A stretch of 51,444 nucleotides of DNA from a virus. Each line of letters starts with the position of its first letter. Positions within the stretch are counted from its first letter, which is position 1. Shown one piece after another: positions 1 through 6,550 of the stretch. The translations under genes were made by a program, and so were the position numbers. The notes under the pieces were generated by a model. That model did not search any database. It worked only from the letters and a program-made list of their open reading frames with translations, and was not told the DNA's origin. The stretch is taken from the IMG/VR virus record IMGVR_UViG_3300023117_001798, positions 1 through 51,444 of that record, one strand, 5' to 3'.

Positions 1-2
1 CA

Positions 3-584
3 CAGGGAGCTAAAGGAGCACAAGGAGCACAAGGAGCACAAGGAGCACAAGGAGCACAGGGAGCTAAAGGAGCTAGCGGATCTTCAGGTACGTCTGGAGC
101 TCAGGGAGCACAAGGAGCTCAGGGAGCTCAGGGAGCTCAGGGAGCACAAGGTGCTAAAGGATCTCAAGGAGCACAGGGAGCACAAGGAGCACAAGGTGCT
201 AAAGGATCTAACGGATCCTCTGGAACCTCTGGAGTTAATGGAGGTCAAGGAGCTCAGGGAGCTCAGGGAGCTCAGGGAGCACAAGGTGCTAAAGGATCTC
301 AAGGAGCACAAGGAGCACAAGGAGCACAAGGAGCACAAGGAGCCCAAGGAGCACAAGGAGCACAAGGTGCTAAAGGTTCCCAAGGAGCACAAGGAGCTCA
401 AGGATCAGCTGGACCTTCTTCCCTCCCGTGTGAGTATAACTGTGATCCTACACCAGAGGGTAATCCATTCTTTTACTATGGACTCAATGGTGATAATTAC
501 CTGGGACAGCCTCACACGTGGTTTCAAGTCCTTTGTTCAACTAACGAGACAAACTATTTAATCCCCGGATACCTCTGTGGCTAA
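3..584 (+). CDS. Collagen-like virion protein (probable tail fibre or head fibre), 5'-truncated by the window edge
   Basis: The frame is open from the window edge to the TAA at 582-584, so only the C-terminal 193 codons are seen. The first 140 or so residues are uninterrupted Gly-X-Y triplets, mostly GAQ, with GAK, GSQ, GSS, GTS, GSN and GVN, and one GPS at the end. A non-collagenous tail of about 55 residues follows, with four Cys (CEYNC near its start, then VLC and a terminal LCG) and aromatic residues. Phage Gly-X-Y proteins are usually trimeric fibres or adhesins, and the Cys-containing tail could be a trimerisation or receptor-binding tip (inference). Proline is almost absent, so helix stability would have to come from other contacts. 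The genes that follow encode a putative oxygenase and glycosyltransferases that could modify it. Longer frames on both strands here are shadows of the 9-bp repeat. Confidence 0.85.
   Translation, partial: QGAKGAQGAQGAQGAQGAQGAKGASGSSGTSGAQGAQGAQGAQGAQGAQGAKGSQGAQGAQGAQGAKGSNGSSGTSGVNGGQGAQGAQGAQGAQGAKGSQGAQGAQGAQGAQGAQGAQGAQGAKGSQGAQGAQGSAGPSSLPCEYNCDPTPEGNPFFYYGLNGDNYLGQPHTWFQVLCSTNETNYLIPGYLCG
6..419 (+). repeat. 46 tandem 9-bp units encoding Gly-X-Y collagen triplets
   Basis: 46 consecutive in-frame 9-bp units, mostly GGAGCACAA or GGAGCTCAG. Longer blocks recur, for example [12 protein letters not shown]. Six GAK triplets occur (6-14, 60-68, 150-158, 195-203, 285-293, 366-374), all with Lys in the Y position. 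Such an array is prone to expansion and contraction by recombination, so its length may vary between isolates or be collapsed in assembly. Confidence 0.95.
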
Positions 585-596
585 CAATCTGATCCT

Positions 597-866
597 ATGA
601 TTGATGTAAATAATACTCCAATCCAAAATATGTCCCTTCTGGATCTTGCTATGCAGGTTACTGGGAGAAGGGATATAAAGAGTATTGATCTTATTGAAAA
701 TGGCGAAATCGTAGCCACTGAAAGCTTTTATGTGGATGATTTGGATCTATTGCCTAGTGTTCCCTTTTCCCTATCTGATGTAGTAGAAACCTCTGATACT
801 ATTTCTTATCCAAGCAAGGATTTTATTGAGAGTGTATACGTTAAAAAGTTTCCTGGTTTGGTATAA
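597..866 (+). CDS. Hypothetical protein, 89 aa
   Basis: Short acidic protein starting 12 nt after the collagen-like gene. I recognise no domain. It has alternating hydrophobic and acidic stretches (VDDLDLLPSVPF, then YPSKDFIESVYVKKFPG) and no signal peptide or membrane segment. Its position between a probable fibre gene and modification genes suggests a fibre accessory factor, such as a chaperone or attachment protein, by context only. Confidence 0.55.
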   Translation: MIDVNNTPIQNMSLLDLAMQVTGRRDIKSIDLIENGEIVATESFYVDDLDLLPSVPFSLSDVVETSDTISYPSKDFIESVYVKKFPGLV

Positions 867-895
867 TTCCCGAAAACATTTGGGTGTTAGTGTCT

Positions 896-913
896 ATAAT
901 GGTAAACCATTAT
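896..913 (+). other. Perfect 7-bp hairpin with TATAAT box upstream of the oxygenase gene
   Basis: ATAATGG-TAAA-CCATTAT forms a perfect 7-bp stem with a 4-nt loop. Flanking TCT and AGA can extend it with a bulge. It lies in the 58-nt gap before the ATG at 925, and its left arm overlaps a TATAAT at 895-900. No T-tract follows, so a mRNA processing or regulatory structure fits better than a terminator. Confidence 0.45.
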
Positions 914-924
914 TGTAGATACTT

Positions 925-1503
925 ATGAAGGTTCAGACTATTATTATCGATGAATTTTACAAGAATCCTAATGATGTTAGGGCCTTTGCTCTTGCCCAGG
1001 ATTTCAGTGTGCATGGAAACTACCCTGGACAAAGAACGGCCTCATTCCTTGCGGAAAATGTCAAAAATTCTATCCAAGAAATTATTAGACCCTATGGTGG
1101 TGAAGTAACTTGGTGGGGTGACGATTCTACAGGTTCTTTCCAATATACTCTTGCTTCTGATAGATCCTGGATTCATAGCGACGACACTACAGACTGGGCT
1201 GGAGTTCTTTATCTAACTCCAGATGCTCCACTTTCTGCTGGTACTGGTCTATTTAAACACAAAGAAACCGGCTTAAGACGATGGAGAAATTCCGAGCATC
1301 CGGAGGACGTTGTAAATAGTGCTCCAGTAAATATAGAGTCCCAGGATATGACTAAATGGGAGATGGTTGATAGGATTGGTAATGTTTATAATAGATTGGT
1401 TATTTATAGAGGGGACCTTTTCCACGTATCACTTGATTACTTTGGACAGAATAAGGAAGACGGTAGGCTTTTCCAAGTTTTCTTTTTCAACACCGAGAAA
1501 TAA
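925..1503 (+). CDS. Putative Fe(II)/2-oxoglutarate-dependent oxygenase (DUF6445-like)
   Basis: A 192-residue protein with the layout of a double-stranded beta-helix dioxygenase. It has an HxD pair (H84, D86 in SWIHSDD), the core WAGVLYLTP with a GTGLF turn (about 91-110), a distal His (H167 in GDLFHVS) and a basic residue 14 positions later (R181 in DGRLFQVFF) that could bind 2-oxoglutarate. This matches phage proteins often grouped as DUF6445 or prolyl-hydroxylase-like; the family name is from memory. It ends directly before the next start (TAA then ATG), so it is co-transcribed with the glycosyltransferases. The downstream GTs and upstream collagen-like gene suggest hydroxylation of protein side chains or of a sugar. 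Substrate unknown. Confidence 0.65.
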   Translation: MKVQTIIIDEFYKNPNDVRAFALAQDFSVHGNYPGQRTASFLAENVKNSIQEIIRPYGGEVTWWGDDSTGSFQYTLASDRSWIHSDDTTDWAGVLYLTPDAPLSAGTGLFKHKETGLRRWRNSEHPEDVVNSAPVNIESQDMTKWEMVDRIGNVYNRLVIYRGDLFHVSLDYFGQNKEDGRLFQVFFFNTEK

Positions 1504-2790
1504 ATGCTCATAGTTAGAAGACCCACTGCATTAATTTTTGGCTGGGATAAGAGTGGTAGTAAATACGAATTTATTTCTACTACATATTCGGCAAACGAGA
1601 ATAATATGTATTGGGTTGATCTTATTCCAATAGAGGGTGGTTTAGATTATCAATCTCTTTCAGACCTTGAGAGGGAGTATAAGGCTGATGTAATTATGGT
1701 TTTTGGTAGGGGCGAGAAAAAGATTCATCCCTTTTTTGATTTTAAAACAATTTTTTTACCTGAAATAATACCAGATGATGACTTAGCAAATATTGTTGCT
1801 AAGGCTTATGTTGAAAATCACGCAACCCCATATAGGCCTCAATTTTCTGTTTTCACCCCAGCTTATATGACTGGGGATAGAATTAAAAGAACTTATGAAG
1901 GATTAAAAAATCAATCCTTTCAAGATTGGGAGTGGGTTGTTGTTGACGATTCTCCACAGGATCATTACGAACTTTGGAATACATTAAATGAATTATCGGA
2001 TAGTGATTTTAGGGTCAAACCATACAGGATTAACCCAAACACAAAAGGAAGGGTTGGGCTGGCAAAAAATAGAGCTTGCTCGCTTGCTTCTGGTCTATGG
2101 TTGGTAGAACTTGATCATGATGATTACCTACTAGAGCAATGTCTACAAAGACTTTTTGATGCTAGCAAAAAATTCCCCGACGCTGGTTTTATTTACAGTG
2201 ATGTGACTGAAATGAGGGAGGATGGAAAATTCATTATGTTCGATGAAAGGGTCGACTGGGATTTTTATGGCACCCCTGGTAATAATTTTAATTTTGGCTA
2301 TTCCGGTCACAGCTGGGTTGATGTAAAAGGTAAAAAATACCTACGACACCACTACCCTTCAGTTAATCCAATTACCATAAGATTCAATATTTCTATGCCT
2401 AATCATGTTCGTGCATGGAGAAGTGACGTATATTATAAGATTGGTGGCCACCGAGGATCCTTACCTCTTGCAGATGACTTTGAGTTAATTATAAGAACAT
2501 TTTTGGAAACGAGAATTGTCCATATCAAAGAGTTGCTCTATATACAATATAGTAACCAAAGAAGCACCATGAATTATAATTCTTTCGAGATCAACAGAAT
2601 TGCCAGGATTATTAAGGAAAAGTACAATAAGGCTATTCACGAAAGAATCGTTGAATTAGGCTTCCATGATTGGGAATGGGATGAAAAAAATGAAACGAAT
2701 TATCACCAAGAAGCTTTTATGCAAAATGACTTAAGCGATATGAGATTCTGGGAGGAAGAACAGGTTTTAAATTATGAATATGAACAATAA
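1504..2790 (+). CDS. GT-A (family 2) glycosyltransferase with an N-terminal extra domain
   Basis: A 428-residue protein. Residues 1-110 form a domain I do not recognise. From about 113 there is a GT2 fold: FSVFTPAY beta-strand (114-121), VVVDDS nucleotide-sugar site (145-150), KGRVGLAKNRA (about 181-191) and the metal-binding ELDHDD (202-207). Such enzymes transfer a sugar from an NDP-sugar in the cytoplasm. The C-terminal 200 residues contain the expected acceptor-side region (HVRAWR, GGHRGSLPLADDFEL). It overlaps the next glycosyltransferase gene by 17 nt, so the two are translationally coupled. The acceptor could be phage virion proteins, DNA or host envelope; genomic context favours the collagen-like fibre (inference). 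Confidence 0.85.
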   Translation: MLIVRRPTALIFGWDKSGSKYEFISTTYSANENNMYWVDLIPIEGGLDYQSLSDLEREYKADVIMVFGRGEKKIHPFFDFKTIFLPEIIPDDDLANIVAKAYVENHATPYRPQFSVFTPAYMTGDRIKRTYEGLKNQSFQDWEWVVVDDSPQDHYELWNTLNELSDSDFRVKPYRINPNTKGRVGLAKNRACSLASGLWLVELDHDDYLLEQCLQRLFDASKKFPDAGFIYSDVTEMREDGKFIMFDERVDWDFYGTPGNNFNFGYSGHSWVDVKGKKYLRHHYPSVNPITIRFNISMPNHVRAWRSDVYYKIGGHRGSLPLADDFELIIRTFLETRIVHIKELLYIQYSNQRSTMNYNSFEINRIARIIKEKYNKAIHERIVELGFHDWEWDEKNETNYHQEAFMQNDLSDMRFWEEEQVLNYEYEQ

Positions 2791-3970
2791 GAGAACCAAA
2801 ATATGTATGAATGCCATGGTAGCAAACGAATCCAAGGTCATACTAAGAATGCTGGAATCTTGCTATCAATACATTGACTATTGGGTCGTACAGGATAATG
2901 GGTCTACTGATGGAACACAAGATCTAATTCGCAACTTCTTTGCAGAAAAGGGAATTCCAGGTTATCTTTACGAGACTGAATGGCATTATCCTGGCTATAA
3001 CAGAGATCATGCTTTGCAGGAATGTTTAAAAGCCGATCACGGGTGCGATTGGATTCTAAGGATGGATGCTGATGAGCAACTTGTTGTTGATGATGATTTT
3101 GATTGGGAGGTATTAAACGATACTTCAATCCAGAGCTTTAATATTACTGCCCAAGACCCAGGTGGGATTTATTTTAGGACTTGGTTGTGGAATGCTAAAC
3201 TTGACTGGTATTTTAGACACGATAAAAGACATGAGATAATCTTTTTGCCAGGTGCTGGTGAAAATGAGGATCAGTTCCAGATCGTAAATCTTCCTAGAGG
3301 TTTTAGACACATCATTACAAATGATGGACAAACCTGGGATGCTTCGTTTAAGTTCTTAAAGGATGCTTTAGAACTTGAAGCTGATCAGGTTTGTACTGGA
3401 AAAATATTAGAGGATGACTACCATTTATTTTACATTGGTAAAAGTTATTCCGACACCTACGAGGATCATAGATTTCCCTTTGGTAAAAATCACGGAGATG
3501 AATATGCTCGAAGAACTATATACTACCTAGAGCATTACGCTACTCGAAGGTTCCCTAGCTATGCTGATAGCTCTGATCCTGGTCATTGGGACGAGATGAC
3601 TTATTATGCTATAGTACTCATAGCAAAAGCTCATCGATTTATTGGTAATCGGGAAATTGCATACCAAAAATTGGATGAGGCAGATTGGTATTGCCCATTT
3701 AGAAACGAGCATTTGGTTGTAAAAGCTGAAATGCTTAATGAGGATGAAAGAAACCAAGAGATGTATGATATAACATCAAGACTTATGGGGGATGACAGAC
3801 TTTGTCCTTTCCCCGATTGGCATTTTTTACTTTGGACTGGTTGCTACAAGGATACCGGGGACTATGTTCAGTTTTTACACAATATTGCTATGGAAAAGCT
3901 TGGACTAATAGATAAAAAAACTGAGGAAAATGATGTATCTAACTTTGCATCGTTTCCTGGAGAAATCTAA
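2774..3970 (+). CDS. GT-A (family 2) glycosyltransferase, SunS-like, with a repeat-rich C-terminus
   Basis: A 398-residue GT2 enzyme. It has MVANES (15-20), DNGSTDGT (41-48), the donor/metal motif RMDADE (96-101), and a conserved block RHEIIF near 157. This resembles protein-glycosylating GT2 enzymes such as SunS, which carry a helical (TPR-like) C-terminal region; the helical segment from about residue 270 (IAKAHRFIGNREIAYQKLDEA) fits. A protein acceptor is therefore plausible. The start is the ATG at 2774, inside the previous gene; a second in-frame ATG lies two codons later. It is followed 10 nt later by a small coiled-coil gene. Confidence 0.85.
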   Translation: MNMNNKRTKICMNAMVANESKVILRMLESCYQYIDYWVVQDNGSTDGTQDLIRNFFAEKGIPGYLYETEWHYPGYNRDHALQECLKADHGCDWILRMDADEQLVVDDDFDWEVLNDTSIQSFNITAQDPGGIYFRTWLWNAKLDWYFRHDKRHEIIFLPGAGENEDQFQIVNLPRGFRHIITNDGQTWDASFKFLKDALELEADQVCTGKILEDDYHLFYIGKSYSDTYEDHRFPFGKNHGDEYARRTIYYLEHYATRRFPSYADSSDPGHWDEMTYYAIVLIAKAHRFIGNREIAYQKLDEADWYCPFRNEHLVVKAEMLNEDERNQEMYDITSRLMGDDRLCPFPDWHFLLWTGCYKDTGDYVQFLHNIAMEKLGLIDKKTEENDVSNFASFPGEI

Positions 3971-3980
3971 TAAAAGAAAA

Positions 3981-4253
3981 ATGGAAAACAATTTAAAAAT
4001 TACACCTGAAGAGTTAGAAAAAATTAACTCCTTGAGAAGAGAGATAGCTACTAACGTTGAAAACATCGGACGGTTCAATATCAAGAAGCACTTTCTGGTG
4101 AAGGATCTTGAGTCTGTTGATCTTGAGATTTTTAATCTTTATCAAAAATCTGAAGATCTTGATAAACAGGAGAAAGATATAATTGACCAGATTGTTGGAA
4201 AATACGGCGAAGGACAGCTTAATTTCGAAACGGGAGAGTACACTGTAGAATGA
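3981..4253 (+). CDS. Small coiled-coil protein, 90 aa
   Basis: Begins MENNLKITPEELEKI and is predicted almost entirely helical and charged. Heptad-like hydrophobic spacing runs through about residues 10-75, ending in KYGEGQLNFETGEYTVE. I chose the ATG at 3981, 10 nt after the previous stop and preceded by AAAGAAAA. An upstream in-frame ATG at 3930 would lie inside the glycosyltransferase gene. Prefoldin-like small proteins of this type occur in T4-like phages, but no function can be assigned. It overlaps the next start by 4 nt (ATGATG over the TGA). Confidence 0.7.
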   Translation: MENNLKITPEELEKINSLRREIATNVENIGRFNIKKHFLVKDLESVDLEIFNLYQKSEDLDKQEKDIIDQIVGKYGEGQLNFETGEYTVE

Positions 4254-5311
4254 TGAAAGAAATCGAGGCACTCCGAAAAACTAAATATGAATTAATTAGA
4301 ACTATTAATTCAATCCAAGAAACCCTTGACGAGAAGACTGGGGGTAAGCCTCGTATTCTTTTTGTTGCTCCCCATTTATCTACTGGTGGAATGCCTCAGT
4401 ACCTCTATAAAAAGATAGAAGCATTTAATAATGATGCTGAAGTATATTGTATACAGTACAATAATACGTCCGAGGAGTATGTAGTACAAAGGGATCGAAT
4501 TAAGGAAAAGATAGGTTCAAAGTTCTATTGCTTGGGAAGTAATAAATGGCAGATTATCGATTTAATCGAAGAGATTTGCCCTGATGTGATACATTTTGAT
4601 GATTTTGTTGAATTTTTTATTGACGGTGAAATCATTGAAAAAATCTACGATCCTAAAAGACCTTATTTCATTGCTGAAACCTGTCACAGTTCAAACATAT
4701 CAACAAGGGATAAGGTTTATTGCCCAGATAAGTTAATCATGGTTAATGAATGGATGTGTGATAAGTTTGAGGACTTAGGAATTCCTTTGGATATTTTAGA
4801 ATATCCGATAGAAGATCATAAAAGACCAGAGAGGGATAAGTCGTTGATCTCTTTGGGACTTGATCCTACTAAAAAACATATCATCAATATAGGTCTTTTT
4901 ACCCCTGGTAAAAACCAAGGGGAATTAATGGAATATGCTAGAGCTCTACTTAATTATCCTGTACAATTCCATTTCATAGGAAACACTGCTCCTAATTTCC
5001 AACATTATTGGCAACCTCTGTTGGAGAATTTACCAGAGAATTGTAAAATCTGGGGAGAGAGGGATGATACCGACGATTTTTATAAAGCTGCGGACCTTTT
5101 CGTCTTTACTTCAAATTGGGAGCTTAATCCAATCGTTATTAAAGAAACATTATCCTGGAAGCTTCCTATTCTAATGAGAAGACTTGAACCGTACAAGGAT
5201 ACCTATGACCAAAATCCTCTTGTAAGCTATTTAACACCAAGTGGAGTTTTCGAGGATCGTGATGCTAATATTTTAAAAATTAAAGAAATACTTGAGTTAG
5301 ATGAAAAATAG
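4250..5311 (+). CDS. GT-B glycosyltransferase (GT4-like)
   Basis: A 353-residue protein with a short N-terminal helical segment (1-32), then PRILFVAPHLSTGGMPQYL (about 34-52), the N-lobe signature of GT4 enzymes. The C-lobe shows HIINIGLFTPGKNQGELMEYA, FHFIGNT, a DDTDDFYKAADLFVFTSNWELNPIVIKETLSW block with the E-x7-E-like donor site, and LPILMRRLEPY. GT4 enzymes use NDP-sugars with retaining chemistry. It is embedded in a run of four transferases and overlaps the next gene by 11 nt. Donor and acceptor are not readable from sequence. Confidence 0.85.
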   Translation: MMKEIEALRKTKYELIRTINSIQETLDEKTGGKPRILFVAPHLSTGGMPQYLYKKIEAFNNDAEVYCIQYNNTSEEYVVQRDRIKEKIGSKFYCLGSNKWQIIDLIEEICPDVIHFDDFVEFFIDGEIIEKIYDPKRPYFIAETCHSSNISTRDKVYCPDKLIMVNEWMCDKFEDLGIPLDILEYPIEDHKRPERDKSLISLGLDPTKKHIINIGLFTPGKNQGELMEYARALLNYPVQFHFIGNTAPNFQHYWQPLLENLPENCKIWGERDDTDDFYKAADLFVFTSNWELNPIVIKETLSWKLPILMRRLEPYKDTYDQNPLVSYLTPSGVFEDRDANILKIKEILELDEK

Positions 5312-6482
5312 GGGTATCAAGGTTTATGAGAATATGGTTAAGTCTAAGTCGGTTAGGTTTAGACATCCATATACTTTTGATTTTTATTTCGATTACGGAC
5401 CAAAGGCTGATTGTATAGGACCAAGTAATACAAAACCGTGTACCATAAAGTTTAAGGATCTGGACAAGAACTCTTATGCCTACACCGGTGAGACTTCTTC
5501 CGGATTGTTCACCCAACTTTTTAGAAAATGGTACACCAATTGGAAGTTTGAAGCATATGACGGTGAGGAGTTGATCCAAGAGGGTACTTTGGGTGATATG
5601 ATGACTGGCGGGAAGGTTGGAATATCGATCGATAGTAGCTCCTTAGGTGATACCCTCGCATGGATGCCTGTAATAGAAAAATTTAGGGTAAAATATAACT
5701 GTGACCTATATGTGACAAGTTTTTGGAACGAGCTTCTTTCACTATATTATCCTAATATAAGATTCTTCCAACCTGGATATCGTGAGCCTAAATCCGTAGC
5801 AATATTTGGTGTTGGATGGTATGAAGAGACTGATCGGGATAGACATAAAAGAGATCCTAGATCTATTTCTTTACAAGAGGTTGCTGGGGATATACTAGGA
5901 ATAGAGATGGATGGGGATATTCTAAACGAGACTGTTCCTGATTTAATAGCTAATTCCAAACCAACCATAGATGGTAAATATGTCTGTATCGCTATGGATT
6001 CAACAGCTAATGCCAAACATTGGCACTATCCTGGTGGATGGCAGGAAATCGTCGATTACTTAAACCATATTGGATATAAAGTGGTTGTAGTCCAAAAGCA
6101 ACCTTCTGGTCTTGAGAATGTCATAAATAAAACTGGTGACATCGATATCATCCAAAGGGCTATTGACATTTACCATGCTGATTTCTTTGTTGGGATTGGA
6201 AGCGGATTGAGCTGGTTGGCTTGGTCCTTGCATAAACCCGTGGTAATGATATCTGGATTTTCCGATCCTAAGTGTGAGTTCCAAACTAAAAACTATAGAG
6301 TTATAGAAAGGGATGTTTGTCATGGTTGTTTTAGTGATCCTTCGATCAAGTTTGATAAAGGGGACTGGAATTGGTGTCCTAGGCTAAAGGATACAGATCG
6401 GATGTTTGAGTGTACCAAATCTATTACACCATCCACGGTGGTAGATCACATACAGAATCTTATTAAGGACAACCTTTCCTAA
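5301..6482 (+). CDS. Heptosyltransferase-like GT9 enzyme with Cys4 finger (TibC/BAHT type)
   Basis: A 393-residue protein. The N-terminal domain (1-100) precedes a GT-B core: SLGDTLAWMPVIEKF (114-128), KHWHYPGGWQEIVDYL (239-254, donor-binding region), and GIGSGLSWLAWSLHKPVVMISGF (298-320). The C-terminus carries C340-x2-C343-x15-C359-x11-C371. This matches the iron-binding Cys finger of TibC and other autotransporter heptosyltransferases (C-x2-C-x15-C, then one more Cys; TibC spacing from memory). Those enzymes attach ADP-heptose to serines of repetitive virulence adhesins, which makes the upstream collagen-like repeat protein an attractive target. The window also encodes a heptose-7-phosphate kinase at 32196-33203, consistent with heptose use. 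It is the last gene of the modification operon. Confidence 0.8.
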   Translation: MKNRGIKVYENMVKSKSVRFRHPYTFDFYFDYGPKADCIGPSNTKPCTIKFKDLDKNSYAYTGETSSGLFTQLFRKWYTNWKFEAYDGEELIQEGTLGDMMTGGKVGISIDSSSLGDTLAWMPVIEKFRVKYNCDLYVTSFWNELLSLYYPNIRFFQPGYREPKSVAIFGVGWYEETDRDRHKRDPRSISLQEVAGDILGIEMDGDILNETVPDLIANSKPTIDGKYVCIAMDSTANAKHWHYPGGWQEIVDYLNHIGYKVVVVQKQPSGLENVINKTGDIDIIQRAIDIYHADFFVGIGSGLSWLAWSLHKPVVMISGFSDPKCEFQTKNYRVIERDVCHGCFSDPSIKFDKGDWNWCPRLKDTDRMFECTKSITPSTVVDHIQNLIKDNLS

Positions 6483-6498
6483 CCTCTTTTATTCTACA

Positions 6499-6506
6499 GA
6501 TATATA
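6499..6506 (+). promoter_or_regulatory. Candidate late promoter GATATATA
   Basis: GATATATAAAAG sits in the 68-nt gap after the heptosyltransferase gene, 52 nt before the ATG of the next structural gene. The same octamer precedes many other genes here, usually by 30-35 nt, and no conserved -35 element is visible. That suits a T4 gp55-type late sigma, which needs only a -10 box. Confidence 0.65.
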
Positions 6507-6510
6507 AAAG

Positions 6511-6528
6511 GAAGCTAGTAGAAGCTTC
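6511..6528 (+). other. 5'-leader hairpin
   Basis: GAAGCT-AGTAGA-AGCTTC is a perfect 6-bp stem beginning 5 nt after the GATATATA box, so it would form at the extreme 5' end of the late transcript. A 5'-end hairpin could protect the mRNA from decay. There is no T-tract, so it is not an obvious terminator. Confidence 0.4.
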
Positions 6529-6550
6529 GCTGAATAATATCTTGTAGATA

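Noticed and set aside
84-401. Long minus-strand and alternate plus-strand open frames across the 5' repeat (including a plus-strand frame at 151-561)
   Set aside because: They are shadows of the 9-bp repeat. They read as Leu/Ser/Cys- or Lys/Glu/His-rich periodic strings, while the Gly-X-Y frame is open to the edge and has a complex C-terminus.
1-420. CRISPR-like appearance of short direct repeats
   Set aside because: Units are 9 bp, contiguous and in frame, with no unique spacers.
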